A stretch of 64,000 bases of DNA, taken from the NCBI GenBank assembly GCA_902762325.1, contig CACWNV010000014.1, forward strand, positions 1-64,000, read 5' to 3'. Both the position numbers and the translations under genes were made by a program. This document shows positions 35,037 to 43,981 of this stretch, in pieces. The notes under the pieces are model-generated. The model had not been told where the DNA came from, searched no databases, and saw only the letters and a list, made by a program, of their open reading frames with translations. This DNA comes from an uncultured Prevotellaceae bacterium (GTDB lineage Bacteria > Bacteroidota > Bacteroidia > Bacteroidales > Bacteroidaceae). The first letter of the stretch is position 1; each line of letters opens with the position of its first letter.

Positions 35037-36587
35037 TTATTGGAAGATTTTAGTCATCCAGTAGGGATTCTTTTTAAACTTCTCCCAGTCTTCTTCAAGT
35101 TGTGGAAGGAGATCGATAATCGCCTGATGATTCTCGTTCAGGTTGCTATTGTTACGACGGAGACGGTAGATATACTCAAGCAGGTTCCAGCAGATGTTAA
35201 ACTGCCCCGTGGCAATCAGTGCTTCCGGCTTTCCTTCTATGATGTCTTCATCGCTCCACCATAAGGTCGTTCCCATACTTGTAGCTGTGTCGGCAGCTTT
35301 GTTGATTTCATCACCAGGATTCATGAATGCTCTTTCATCTTCCTTGAGATGCTTTCCCCACACCTCACCTGTAGCAAGTTCATAGAGTGCACTCATGATG
35401 CGGCGGTTCTGCCATTTGACATCACTATAGATAGTATAATAGTTGAGTGAACGGATATGATCCATAAACACTTTGTCGGTCAGTTCAAGCATGGACGATG
35501 CACGTGAACCAATGAGGTTAATATATTTAGAAAGAGGTATGTTCAACAATCCTTTCCAGTTGAATCTAAAGGGTATCTGCTTCGAATAGCGTTTAAGAAG
35601 CCGACGTGAACTCAGCGCTGTTGCAAGGCGGAAGACGAGGAAGATGAACGTCAAGCCGAGGAAGAAGCCGAACAAGGTGCCACGAGGTACCCAGAAGAGG
35701 AATTGTATGAGGAACAGGATGATGATGTTTAAGGTCACGTTAACCTTATGAACCGTCAAGTAATCGAGAATACTTGACTCTTTATAATCGTACGGATCCT
35801 TTTGTCCTCGTGTGGCATCTGATACGATATATAGGTCGAGGTCTTTTCTCCGACGCAACATGACGATAGGTTCAATGCCTTGGTTGTCAACGACACCTCC
35901 GTCCATTAAGGGCATTGTCGGGACGGTCTTTAGATACTCTTCGTTTTCGGGAGACCGGCTTAACTGGAAGTCGCGGGGAAAGAAAAGAGGTTCAAACCCG
36001 GCAGGGAAGCATGATGAGGCTGCAAAAACTTCAGACAAGTGGATTTGTGAAGCAATGGGTAACGGTATTTTATAAGACGAGTTGCCTATGACTCCTTTAG
36101 CCGTTTCTCCTTTTTCTATTTTAATCTCCTTGCCAATCTGAAACAAGAACTCTTGTGAATTGTTGAAGTCGGTGGCATTAGCTGTAAAGTCATCGATTGT
36201 AGTATTATCAATCTTGTCCATAAGGTCACCTAAGGTAGCCCCATGGAAGATTTCCTCGTCGTATATTCTGACCATCTCTCGGATGAGCGAGTTGTTCAAG
36301 TTCTCGCCACAGAGGAATTCGGTACTGGCACGACCAATCAGGTCTCCCTTCATCAGTAGTGAGTATAGATCCTGTAGCATTTCTTCATTCGTCAGCCCCT
36401 TGCATTTTCCCCAAAGGAACATGAGCCCTGATAAGGTGCCGCCGGAAATGGTAGAGACGGCAGAAATGTGGTCGAGTAGTGAACGCCCGTCGGAGGTGTG
36501 CAGGTGGTTTAAGTAGGAAAGAGTTCCAAGATGATATGTTGCTGCTCTGTATCCTCCACCAGAAAGACTTATTGCTATTTTTGCCAT
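35037..36587 (-). CDS. Patatin-like phospholipase with membrane segment
   Basis: A 516-residue protein with a patatin fold. The glycine-rich oxyanion loop is SLSGGGYRAATYHLG (residues 7-21), the nucleophile is probably Ser48 in STISGGTLSG, and the catalytic-dyad Asp is in LMDGGVVDNQG (~residue 230). The nucleophile motif is T-I-S-G-G, not the usual GxSxG. After the catalytic part there is a strongly hydrophobic double segment (~residues 280-325: IIILFLIQFLFWVP and GFFLGLTFIFLVF), then a soluble C-terminal region. Patatins hydrolyse acyl groups of membrane lipids. There is no signal peptide, so it is probably an inner-membrane-bound enzyme facing the cytoplasm. It is monocistronic; a TATCTTTG box lies at 36635-36628 on its strand. 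Confidence 0.82.
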   Translation of the reverse strand: MAKIAISLSGGGYRAATYHLGTLSYLNHLHTSDGRSLLDHISAVSTISGGTLSGLMFLWGKCKGLTNEEMLQDLYSLLMKGDLIGRASTEFLCGENLNNSLIREMVRIYDEEIFHGATLGDLMDKIDNTTIDDFTANATDFNNSQEFLFQIGKEIKIEKGETAKGVIGNSSYKIPLPIASQIHLSEVFAASSCFPAGFEPLFFPRDFQLSRSPENEEYLKTVPTMPLMDGGVVDNQGIEPIVMLRRRKDLDLYIVSDATRGQKDPYDYKESSILDYLTVHKVNVTLNIIILFLIQFLFWVPRGTLFGFFLGLTFIFLVFRLATALSSRRLLKRYSKQIPFRFNWKGLLNIPLSKYINLIGSRASSMLELTDKVFMDHIRSLNYYTIYSDVKWQNRRIMSALYELATGEVWGKHLKEDERAFMNPGDEINKAADTATSMGTTLWWSDEDIIEGKPEALIATGQFNICWNLLEYIYRLRRNNSNLNENHQAIIDLLPQLEEDWEKFKKNPYWMTKIFQ

Positions 36588-36643
36588 GATGTTTAGATAA
36601 TGTAACCAAAAGTTTCCAAATAATATGCAAAGATAAAAAAACT

Positions 36644-36675
36644 TTTGTTATTTACATCATTTCTGATTATCTTTG
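36644..36675 (+). promoter_or_regulatory. Bacteroidetes-type promoter for the GH51 operon
   Basis: TTTG at 36644-36647, a 20-bp spacer and TATCTTTG at 36668-36675. The start near 36680 gives a ~25-nt leader before the ATG at 36705. Confidence 0.75.
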
Positions 36676-36704
36676 CATAATAAAACTATTAATCTTTATA
36701 AATT

Positions 36705-38687
36705 ATGTATAAACGAATGTTGTTCGCTGCCGTGATGATGGCAGCTGTTCTTGGGCTTTCTGCTCAGAAGGCCATGACTCCTCCAGCTGGTGGAAAGCAG
36801 ATAAGCGATGAATTAATTGGAATCTTCTTTGAGGATATTAGTAGTTCGGCAGACGGCGGCTTGTATGCTGAGCTCATTCAGAATGGTTCATTCGAGTTTA
36901 GTCCGACAGAACGTGACGGTTGGGGACCGGGCACAGCATGGCGCATGATTCGCCCAGGTCATTCTACAGGTTATATGGAACCTCTCTCCGTGAGTCCTAT
37001 TCACAAGAATAATCCCAGTTTCATGCGTCTGTATATCGAGCGTGTCGGACACTATTATGATTATTCTGGATGGACCGGCTTTGGAATCCAGAATGACGGA
37101 TTCGACGGTATCGCCGTCAAGGCTGGTGCAAAATATGATTTCTCAGCTTTCCTTCGTAACATTCAGGGAGATGCCAAACAGGTACGCATTGCCTTAATCG
37201 TACCGCAGGGATGGGGCAAAGATCCTAAACTGCTTGCAGATGCAACCGTTGAAGTGAATGCTTCCGACTGGAAGAAATACGAGGCACAGCTGGTACCAAG
37301 TGAAGATGCCGACCATGCAGCCCTTCAGATACTGGCACTTACCAAGGGAACGATGGATATTGATATGGTATCACTCATGCCACAAGACACCTACAAAGGA
37401 CACGGACTTCGTAAGGATCTTGCAGAGGCACTCGAGGCTTTGCATCCAAAGTTCATGCGCTTCCCCGGTGGTTGTGTGGTACATGGCGGAGGTGACGGAT
37501 TCTGGAATACTTATCGCTGGAAGACAACGGTAGGACCAAAGGAACAGCGCCGGAGCTTAAAGAACACATGGGGCTATCACCAGTCAATGGGACTTGGTTA
37601 CTTCGAGTACTTCCAGTTCTGCGAAGATGTAGGTATGGAGCCTCTGCCAATCCTTCCGTGTGGTGTGAGTTGCCAAGGTGCCAATGGCGGATGGGGCATG
37701 AAAGATCAGGCTCAGGATTGGGTGCCCATGTCAGAAATGGATGAATGGGTTGACGAGGCACTCGATCTTATTGAGTGGGCAAATGGTGATGTCAATACTA
37801 AGTGGGGACGTGTACGTGCTGAGGCAGGTCATCCGAAACCGTTTAATCTTAAATACTTGGGACTTGGAAACGAAGAGCGGATTTCCCCGGAGTTCATTGA
37901 GCGGTTCAAGTATATTTATGAGAGAGTGCGGAAAGCACATCCCGAAATCGTCATTGTAGGTACGGCAGGTCCCGGTTCACACCCCGGCAATCCTGATTTT
38001 GAAAACGGATGGAAGCTTGCAGATGAGATCGGTCTTCCAATCCTTGATGAGCATTATTATGAACCGCGCACTTACTTCCTTGAAAGTCGCCAGTATGATA
38101 AGTATCCTCGCGACCGTAAGACAAAGGTTTACCTGGGTGAATATGCAGCAAAGGACAAGAAACTCATCGATGCTCTTGCAGAAGCTCTCTACCTGCTGCA
38201 TGTTGAAAGAAATGGTGATGTCGTTTGCATGACATCATACGCTCCTCTCTTTGCCAGAAAGAATGCCACCAACTGGAATCCAGATCTGATTTACTTTGAC
38301 AATAACAGGCCTTTCCTTACATGCAGTTATTTCGTGCAGCAGATGTTTGGACAATCCTCCGGTAATTATTATTATGGTGACTGTGTCAAAATTGATGGTG
38401 CAGACAACCTTCAGGGACAGTCTGTCATCTTGAACACAAAGACACGCCAGCTTTTCGTGAAGGTATGTAATGCAAGTGCTGACAAGAAAGAGGCTAAGAT
38501 CAACCTCTCTCGTTTCAAGTCGATGAAAGCAATTGCCACAAAGACAGTCCTTTCCGGACAGCCTGAAGATGAGAACAATTATGAGAATCAGCCAATCAAG
38601 CCACAGGTGGAGACCGTCAAGGTGAAGAAAAAAATGAATGTCACCCTTGAACCTTATTCATTTGTCATGTTGCAGATTGCGTTGTAA
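36705..38687 (+). CDS. Secreted GH51 alpha-L-arabinofuranosidase
   Basis: A 660-residue exported enzyme with signal peptide MYKRMLFAAVMMAAVLGLSA. GH51 signatures are the N-terminal LIGIFFEDISSSADGGLYAEL and NGSFEF, a carbohydrate-binding-like insert (~residues 80-220), then the barrel. In the barrel are FMRFPGGCVVHG, the acid/base Glu in LGLGNEERIS (~390) and the likely nucleophile Glu in VYLGEYAA (~479). The C-terminal beta domain ends ...YSFVMLQIAL. It would remove terminal arabinofuranosyl groups from arabinan or arabinoxylan. Length is that of Bacteroidales GH51 with the insert. It heads a long rightward gene cluster but the following genes are not carbohydrate-related. Arabinan side chains of pectin fit the PL22/GH28 genes 8 kb away. 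Confidence 0.92.
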   Translation: MYKRMLFAAVMMAAVLGLSAQKAMTPPAGGKQISDELIGIFFEDISSSADGGLYAELIQNGSFEFSPTERDGWGPGTAWRMIRPGHSTGYMEPLSVSPIHKNNPSFMRLYIERVGHYYDYSGWTGFGIQNDGFDGIAVKAGAKYDFSAFLRNIQGDAKQVRIALIVPQGWGKDPKLLADATVEVNASDWKKYEAQLVPSEDADHAALQILALTKGTMDIDMVSLMPQDTYKGHGLRKDLAEALEALHPKFMRFPGGCVVHGGGDGFWNTYRWKTTVGPKEQRRSLKNTWGYHQSMGLGYFEYFQFCEDVGMEPLPILPCGVSCQGANGGWGMKDQAQDWVPMSEMDEWVDEALDLIEWANGDVNTKWGRVRAEAGHPKPFNLKYLGLGNEERISPEFIERFKYIYERVRKAHPEIVIVGTAGPGSHPGNPDFENGWKLADEIGLPILDEHYYEPRTYFLESRQYDKYPRDRKTKVYLGEYAAKDKKLIDALAEALYLLHVERNGDVVCMTSYAPLFARKNATNWNPDLIYFDNNRPFLTCSYFVQQMFGQSSGNYYYGDCVKIDGADNLQGQSVILNTKTRQLFVKVCNASADKKEAKINLSRFKSMKAIATKTVLSGQPEDENNYENQPIKPQVETVKVKKKMNVTLEPYSFVMLQIAL

Positions 38688-38711
38688 GACGAATTTGAAT
38701 AATACGAATCA

Positions 38712-39920
38712 ATGGAATTGAAACAAATACCGGTACTGTTGCTTACAGGTTATTTAGGCAGCGGTAAGACAACCTTATTGAACAGAATCCTCAATAATCG
38801 CCGAGGGATAAAGTTTGCGGTCATCGTGAACGACATCGGCGAGGTGAATATTGATGCCGACCTTATTGAAAAGGGTGGGGTGGTAGGCCAGAAAGACGAT
38901 AGTCTGGTGGCTTTACAGAACGGATGTATCTGCTGCACTTTGAAGATGGATCTCGTGGAGCAGCTTCGTGACATTACCCGACAGCAGAGGTTTGAATATA
39001 TAGTGATTGAGGCCAGTGGCATTTGCGAACCGGCCCCAATTGCTCAGACCATCTGTTCAATGCCGACCATGGGACTGGAATATGTGTACAATGGCATGCC
39101 TGTGGTCGACAGCATCGTCACCGTTGTCGACGCAATGCGTATGAGAGATGAGTTTGGTAGCGGAAATAGTCTGGTGAGAGATGGGATTGATGAAGAGGAC
39201 ATCGAAAACCTGATTATCCAGCAAATCGAATTCTGTAATATCGTTCTGTTGAATAAGGCCTCTGATGTGTCTGCTGATGAGCTGGGACTGATTCGTAAGA
39301 TCATCAAGACACTTCAACCGAAGGCTGAGATTATCGAGACCAACTACTGTGATGTAGACCTTGACAGAATTCTCAATACAAAAATGTTCGACTTTGATGA
39401 TGTGGCAACGTCGGCTGCATGGATTCATGAGATAGAAGGACATCATGAAGAAGATGATGATGATGACGACGATGACGATGAAGAAGACGAACATCATCAT
39501 GGCCATCACCACCATCATCACCACCATGACGAAGGTGAAGCTGAGGAGTATGGTATCGGTACATTCGTCTACTATCGTCGTGATGCCTTCAACTTGGGTC
39601 TTTTTGATGAGTTTGTTGCCAGGCACTGGCCTTCGAATGTCATTCGGGCGAAAGGTATTTGCTGGTTCCAGGACGAACCGGATGTTTGTTACGTCTTCGA
39701 ACAGGCAGGCAAACAGTTCTCTATCCGCAATGCCGGTCAATGGTATGCTACGATGCCGAAGGATGAGTTGAAGGTGATGATGGACCAGAACCCGGGTCTG
39801 CGCCGTGACTGGGATGAGAAATATGGTGACCGGATGCTTAAACTCGTCTTTATCGGCCAGAATCTTGACAAGGAAAAGATAGCAGAAGAGCTTGATAATT
39901 GTCTGGAGAGATTAGAGTAA
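38712..39920 (+). CDS. CobW/COG0523-family GTPase with metal-binding His/Asp tract
   Basis: A 402-residue P-loop GTPase. G1 is GYLGSGKTTLLN (residues ~12-23), the metal-binding CxCC is GCICCTLKMDL, and the guanine-specifying motif is LNKASDV. The C-terminal ~110 residues are the CobW C domain (FVYYRRDAFNLGLFDEF, AKGICWFQDEPD). Between them is a very acidic and histidine-rich linker (~residues 240-275): about ten consecutive Asp/Glu residues, then a run of His. Such proteins deliver zinc or other metals to client enzymes. The CxCC plus His tract favours zinc. No Zur-type site or client is obvious next to it. It begins 25 bp after the GH51 gene. Confidence 0.9.
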   Translation: MELKQIPVLLLTGYLGSGKTTLLNRILNNRRGIKFAVIVNDIGEVNIDADLIEKGGVVGQKDDSLVALQNGCICCTLKMDLVEQLRDITRQQRFEYIVIEASGICEPAPIAQTICSMPTMGLEYVYNGMPVVDSIVTVVDAMRMRDEFGSGNSLVRDGIDEEDIENLIIQQIEFCNIVLLNKASDVSADELGLIRKIIKTLQPKAEIIETNYCDVDLDRILNTKMFDFDDVATSAAWIHEIEGHHEEDDDDDDDDDEEDEHHHGHHHHHHHHDEGEAEEYGIGTFVYYRRDAFNLGLFDEFVARHWPSNVIRAKGICWFQDEPDVCYVFEQAGKQFSIRNAGQWYATMPKDELKVMMDQNPGLRRDWDEKYGDRMLKLVFIGQNLDKEKIAEELDNCLERLE

Positions 39921-39938
39921 GACGAATTCTTTCAGATT

Positions 39939-40622
39939 ATGAACAGAGTGCAGGGAGAGAGAGTAGAGATTCATACTTGCCCTGAATTGATGGAGTATGT
40001 TCAGCAGGTAGGTTTCTTGCCTTTGTTGGAAGGCGGCATACCCGGTTATGCAGCCGAGAGCCTGATGGCAGAAGAATGTCGCTTCACGGAGTTTCCTGAC
40101 GGTTCATGGGAATGGCCGTTGTGGGAGTGGAAAGGCTCCGTGATTAGAGAGGGAGACTGCGTCTATGGAAAGTTCTTTGCAGGAAAGGCTGGTTTCATCA
40201 GCAGAGCATGGTGGCCCGACTTTTACAACTGGCGGCGTACCACTCATCCTTCGCCGGAAGAAGGAAGCATCGAGGAAATCATCCTAAACACATTACGTGA
40301 ACATGGAAGCATGATAACCCGCGAGTTGAGAGCCGCCTGTGATTTCACGGGAAAGAACATGCGGTCGAAGTTCGATGCTTTCATCAGCCGTCTGCAGATG
40401 TCGTGCCATATCGTGACAGAAGACTTTGTCTATCCCGTTGATAAGCATGGACGTGAGTACGGATTCGGCTGGGCACTGCTGACCACTCCTGAACTACTGC
40501 TTGGAACAGAGGCATGTCAGTGTCATCGGACACCTGAAGAGTCCTATCAGCGTATGGTGAACCATCTCACCATGCTGTTGCCTGAAGCTTCAGACGAACA
40601 AATCCGGAGAATACTTAAATGA
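39939..40622 (+). CDS. AlkZ-related protein
   Basis: A 227-residue cytoplasmic protein related to the winged-helix AlkZ/YcaQ group. It opens with VQGERVEIHTCPELMEYVQQ and has a Trp-rich middle (PDGSWEWPLWEWKGSVIREG, SRAWWPDFYNWRR). Then comes a winged-helix-like segment (IEEIILNTLREHGSMITREL, NMRSKFDAFISRLQMSCHIV). AlkZ proteins are DNA glycosylases that unhook interstrand crosslinks. This shorter relative lacks the visible C-terminal third, so glycosylase activity is doubtful. A full-length AlkZ-like gene lies ~2.2 kb downstream in the same run. The gap to the CobW-type gene is 18 bp. Confidence 0.72.
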   Translation: MNRVQGERVEIHTCPELMEYVQQVGFLPLLEGGIPGYAAESLMAEECRFTEFPDGSWEWPLWEWKGSVIREGDCVYGKFFAGKAGFISRAWWPDFYNWRRTTHPSPEEGSIEEIILNTLREHGSMITRELRAACDFTGKNMRSKFDAFISRLQMSCHIVTEDFVYPVDKHGREYGFGWALLTTPELLLGTEACQCHRTPEESYQRMVNHLTMLLPEASDEQIRRILK

Positions 40623-40634
40623 TAGACATTGACG

Positions 40635-41171
40635 ATGGAAAAAACATATTTCTCCAGAACGAATATAAGTGAGGAAGTGCTGTCGCTGATGGCAAAGACT
40701 TCTCTACTGACGAAGCAACTGAACAACTTGACATTAGCTGAACTAAGACAGAAACAGGTTATTATCAAGGAACTCTTTGGCTCAGTCGGTACGAATCCTT
40801 TTATCGGTGACAATTTCCATTGTGATTTTGGAAAGAACATCCATGTGGGTAATAATTTTCATGCCGACTACAACTGTACGATGCTTGACCTTGCTGAGAT
40901 ACGTATAGGAGATAATTGTCTGATAGGGCCAGATGTTGGCATTTACACGGCAGGTCATAGAATACAACCTGAAGGACGCATTGCTGATGTCTATGCACAG
41001 CCTGTTACAATCGGTAATGATGTGTGGATTGGAGGTCATTCAACGATTTTACCGGGTGTTACCATTGGTGACGGTGCTGTGGTTGCCGCAGGATCGGTTG
41101 TTACAAAGGATGTTCCTCCTCGTTCCTTAGTTGCTGGAAATCCGGCAGTGTTCAAGAAATCTATCGAATAG
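40635..41171 (+). CDS. Sugar O-acetyltransferase (maltose/galactoside acetyltransferase-like)
   Basis: A 178-residue left-handed beta-helix acyltransferase. Hexapeptide repeats run from [20 protein letters not shown] to the end, with the family phrases [33 protein letters not shown] (catalytic His), [20 protein letters not shown] and [16 protein letters not shown]. It transfers acetyl from acetyl-CoA to a sugar or similar acceptor; LacA and Maa are the closest described enzymes. The ATG at 40635 (MEKTYFSRT) was preferred to a TTG two codons earlier. It sits 12 bp after the AlkZ-related gene, so co-transcription is likely. Confidence 0.87.
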   Translation: MEKTYFSRTNISEEVLSLMAKTSLLTKQLNNLTLAELRQKQVIIKELFGSVGTNPFIGDNFHCDFGKNIHVGNNFHADYNCTMLDLAEIRIGDNCLIGPDVGIYTAGHRIQPEGRIADVYAQPVTIGNDVWIGGHSTILPGVTIGDGAVVAAGSVVTKDVPPRSLVAGNPAVFKKSIE

Positions 41172-41230
41172 GTATATATTGACTACGTTTATTTGCTTTG
41201 CAACCCTATAACCCCCAAATTAGCTATAAA

Positions 41231-41779
41231 ATGAAAAAAGTGTTTTTAGCATTTGCAATGCTCCTGATGATGGCAGCTTGCACACAGAACAAGTCTTCAC
41301 AAGCAACTGTGAACGAAAAAGAAACCGCAGCTCAGACAGAGGCTGCTGACACTATTAACCCCGAAACAAGATTAGAGAACATGAAAGAAGTACAAGCTTA
41401 TCTGAAAGAGTGCGGCGCATTCTTCATTGCAACAGTCGATGGTGACCAGCCCCATGTGCGTGCCTTTGGCGTATCGGAGATTATCAACGACCGTCTGTAT
41501 ATTATGACGGGCAAGGTGAAGGACGTTTACAAGCAGATAGCAGCTAATGGCAAGTTTGAAATCTGTGCACTGAAGAAGTCTGGCAGTGAGTGGATGCGTC
41601 TGAGCGGCACGTTGGTTAATGACGAGACACTGGTCGTGAAAGAAGAGTTCCTGAATCGCAATGAAGGCCTGAAGTCGATGTACAAGGCAGATGACGACAA
41701 CATGGCGGTTCTTTACATCACCAATGCCACCGCCCGCTTCTGCTCATTCTCTGCACCAGAGAGGAAAGTCAACTTCTAA
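41231..41779 (+). CDS. Lipoprotein with pyridoxamine-phosphate-oxidase-like (FMN) fold
   Basis: A 182-residue exported protein. MKKVFLAFAMLLMMAAC is a lipoprotein signal (lipobox MAAC), so Cys17 would be acylated. A short Ala/Gln/Glu linker is followed by a split-barrel domain of the PPOX/flavin-binding type: LKECGAFFIATVDGDQPHVR, FGVSEIINDRLYIMTGKV, KFEICALKKSGSEWMRLSG, and a C-terminal ATARFCSFS. Cytoplasmic relatives bind FMN or F420 and act on small molecules; a surface- or periplasm-anchored version is less usual. I moved the start to 41231, because the region before it does not code for a signal peptide. It is 59 bp after the acetyltransferase. Confidence 0.82.
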   Translation: MKKVFLAFAMLLMMAACTQNKSSQATVNEKETAAQTEAADTINPETRLENMKEVQAYLKECGAFFIATVDGDQPHVRAFGVSEIINDRLYIMTGKVKDVYKQIAANGKFEICALKKSGSEWMRLSGTLVNDETLVVKEEFLNRNEGLKSMYKADDDNMAVLYITNATARFCSFSAPERKVNF

Positions 41780-41821
41780 CAATAATGACTGAGGATACGT
41801 AGTACTGAGTGAATGTGAACA

Positions 41822-42538
41822 ATGAACAGTAAGACGGATCCGATGGGCAGAGCTATTGCCGACTATTACAAGACAAAGACGGCTGACAGGCTCAGAGTGT
41901 TCTCCCCGATGTTTGAGGAGGACGAGATCCCTTTGTCAACTCTCTTTCGTACTTATGAGGACATGCCGGAGATTGAACAGAAAGCTCTCGACATGGCAAC
42001 TGGAAGGATTCTTGACGTGGGAGCTGCTTCCGGTTGCCATTCGCTTGTCCTTCAGGAGCGAGGATTGGATGTGACTGCCATTGATATTTCTCCGTTATCC
42101 GTAGAGACCATGAAACGGCGTGGTATTAAGAGAGTTCATGAACAGGACTTCTTCACAATGGAAGGCCAACAGTATGATACCATCCTTATGCTGATGAATG
42201 GTATTGGAATCGTCGGAGCATTGGAAAGAATGCCTGTTTTCTTCAGACAACTTGATAAGCTACTTGCTCATGGAGGCCAGGTCTTGTGTGATTCCTCTGA
42301 TATATCCTATGTGTTTGAGACTGAGGAAGGGGTTATTGAGTATCCGGGAACAGACTCTTATTACGGGGAACAGAGCTTCCAGATGCAATACAAGGATACT
42401 ATCGGTGAATCTTTCCCCTGGCTTTATATTGATGCAGAGACCTTGAAACAGGTAGCTGAGGAGAATGGCTATCTTGTAGAAATCATTGCAGAAGGAGAGC
42501 ATTACGATTATCTGGCGAGAATTACGAAGATAGGTTAA
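41822..42538 (+). CDS. Class I SAM-dependent methyltransferase
   Basis: A 238-residue cytoplasmic protein with the Rossmann methyltransferase fold. Motif I is GRILDVGAASGCHSLVLQ, motif II VTAIDISPLSVETMKRRG and motif III QYDTILMLMNGIGI. A later phrase is LAHGGQVLCDSSDISYVF. No feature identifies the substrate: there is no NPPY, so DNA methylation is unlikely, and the family is used on small molecules, lipids or proteins. It is flanked by short gaps (42 and 16 bp) in the rightward run, so it is probably transcribed together with the neighbours. Confidence 0.83.
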   Translation: MNSKTDPMGRAIADYYKTKTADRLRVFSPMFEEDEIPLSTLFRTYEDMPEIEQKALDMATGRILDVGAASGCHSLVLQERGLDVTAIDISPLSVETMKRRGIKRVHEQDFFTMEGQQYDTILMLMNGIGIVGALERMPVFFRQLDKLLAHGGQVLCDSSDISYVFETEEGVIEYPGTDSYYGEQSFQMQYKDTIGESFPWLYIDAETLKQVAEENGYLVEIIAEGEHYDYLARITKIG

Positions 42539-42554
42539 GAAAGCTTATATTGAC

Positions 42555-42857
42555 ATGAATAAAGTAAGAATAACGGCAATACGTCAGACGGTCTATCATG
42601 ACCTGATGGAAAAATATGAGAATCCGATTGAACACACCTGCGATGTGGTGGAGGGGCAGCATTGGATTTCCATAGATGGTCAGTGTCCCGAAGGAATGTG
42701 TCCTTCGGCGTGGTATTCTATGCGTGAGTTTGTGGAATCGCTGGCAAGAGGCGAAGGCAATTTTTATGATGGGTGGATGAAGAATCCGATGAGTGCGATG
42801 ATCAGCTGCAATGATGGTTTCCGTCCGTTTAGTTTTTATATTGAAGTAATCGACTAA
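42555..42857 (+). CDS. TIGR04076-family small protein
   Basis: A 100-residue protein of the TIGR04076 type. Visible hallmarks are VRITAIRQTVYHDLMEKYEN, HTCDVVEGQHWI, CPEGMCPSAWYSMREFVESL, and the final phrase MISCNDGFRPFSFYIE. Family members conserve a few cysteines (here four) that may bind a metal, but no activity has been assigned as far as I know. It fits tightly between the methyltransferase (16 bp) and the AlkZ-like gene (4 bp). Confidence 0.8.
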   Translation: MNKVRITAIRQTVYHDLMEKYENPIEHTCDVVEGQHWISIDGQCPEGMCPSAWYSMREFVESLARGEGNFYDGWMKNPMSAMISCNDGFRPFSFYIEVID

Positions 42858-42861
42858 CAGC

Positions 42862-43914
42862 ATGAATCCAGTTGCCGTCCGACTTCTCAACCAACAGCTT
42901 ATTGCTCCTCAGTTCAAAGACCCGGCTGAGGTGGTCAGCCACATGGGAGCTATCCAGGCACAGGAGTATCGTATGATGCGATGGGCGGTAGCCATGCGAA
43001 CAAGCAAGCCTTCACATAAAGCATTTAAAGAGGCTTTCGATAAAGGGAAGATTATCCGTCTGCACCTGATGCGAGGTACGTGGCAGCTGGTAACTGCCGA
43101 GGATTACTGGCTGATGATAGAACTCTTTGCTCCCAAGGCTATTGCCGTGACGAAGGGGTGGATGAGCAGTAACAAGATTTCTATCCCTGATGAAGAACTG
43201 ATGCGCATCAGGAACATCCTTGTCCAGACTGCTGCCGACAAAGGGAGTGTGACGAAAGAGGACTTTGCCAGCGCATTGGCTGAGAAAGACTTACAGATGG
43301 ACAGCCATCGTCTCTCGTATCATATCCGGATGGCAGAGATGTCAGGAACGCTCTGTAGTGGAGATCTGCTGCCTATGAAAGCTACTTATGCGCTAACGGC
43401 AGATAAGGTGAAGTCACCGCTGAAGATGGACAGGGACGAAGCGTTGAGATACTTAACCCGCAAATACTTCCAGAGCCGACAGCCAGCCACATTGGAGGAC
43501 TTTGTCTGGTGGTCGGGTCTGAACATCAGCGATTGCCGGAAAGGGATTGCCCTATTGGGAAACACCATTCATGTGGAGAGATGGAAAGGCAGAGAGTTCT
43601 ATTTGACAGACAACTGCCGCACACGTGGATTCCGGCGAGGCAAGTTCCTCCTGATTCCTCCGTATGACGAATACCTCATCAGTTATAAGAGCCGCGACAT
43701 CGTCCTTCCCCCAGAGCACAGACATCGTGCCCATAACAACAGTGGCATCTTCCAGCCAATTATCGCTCATGACGGAACAATCTGCGGTAATTGGACACCT
43801 TTTAAGACTGAATGTCAGGCAGCGTTCTTCGACGATGTGTTTCTTCCGGATGATTTGCAGGAGGCTTGGCAAGCATACAGATCCTACCGGAATTCTATCA
43901 ATTTACCTCGTTGA
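42862..43914 (+). CDS. AlkZ-family winged-helix DNA glycosylase-like protein
   Basis: A 350-residue protein of the HTH_42/AlkZ (YcaQ) family. It opens with VAVRLLNQQLIAPQFKDPAE, then SHMGAIQAQEYRMMRWAVAM (the QxQ catalytic region of the family: QAQ). Further phrases are IIRLHLMRGTWQLVTAEDYW, a second winged helix (VTKEDFASALAEKDLQM) and a C-terminal FLLIPPYDEYLISYKSRD. The length and the QAQ motif fit AlkZ-type glycosylases, which remove alkylated bases or unhook crosslinks. It is the last gene of the run that starts with GH51. Its close neighbours include a second, shorter AlkZ relative. Confidence 0.83.
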   Translation: MNPVAVRLLNQQLIAPQFKDPAEVVSHMGAIQAQEYRMMRWAVAMRTSKPSHKAFKEAFDKGKIIRLHLMRGTWQLVTAEDYWLMIELFAPKAIAVTKGWMSSNKISIPDEELMRIRNILVQTAADKGSVTKEDFASALAEKDLQMDSHRLSYHIRMAEMSGTLCSGDLLPMKATYALTADKVKSPLKMDRDEALRYLTRKYFQSRQPATLEDFVWWSGLNISDCRKGIALLGNTIHVERWKGREFYLTDNCRTRGFRRGKFLLIPPYDEYLISYKSRDIVLPPEHRHRAHNNSGIFQPIIAHDGTICGNWTPFKTECQAAFFDDVFLPDDLQEAWQAYRSYRNSINLPR

Positions 43915-43953
43915 TGTTCCCCAACATTGCATATAAGGTTGAGTTATGATGGC

Positions 43954-43981
43954 CTGATGACAGAGATTATTCTGTCGTCAG
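43954..43981. other. Hairpin between convergent AlkZ-like and M16 genes
   Basis: CTGATGACAGA (43954-43964) pairs with TCTGTCGTCAG (43971-43981) with one wobble. No T-run follows on either strand and it overlaps the end of the M16 fragment, so terminator function is uncertain. Confidence 0.35.

Noticed and set aside
39057..39740. Leftward frame in the CobW-type gene with a Val/Met/Ile-rich stretch resembling a membrane helix
   Set aside because: The stretch is the complement of the Asp/His codon run; no independent gene evidence.
43954..43981. Strong terminator between AlkZ-like and M16 genes
   Set aside because: The hairpin is good but has no T-run on either strand, so kept only as a low-confidence structure.
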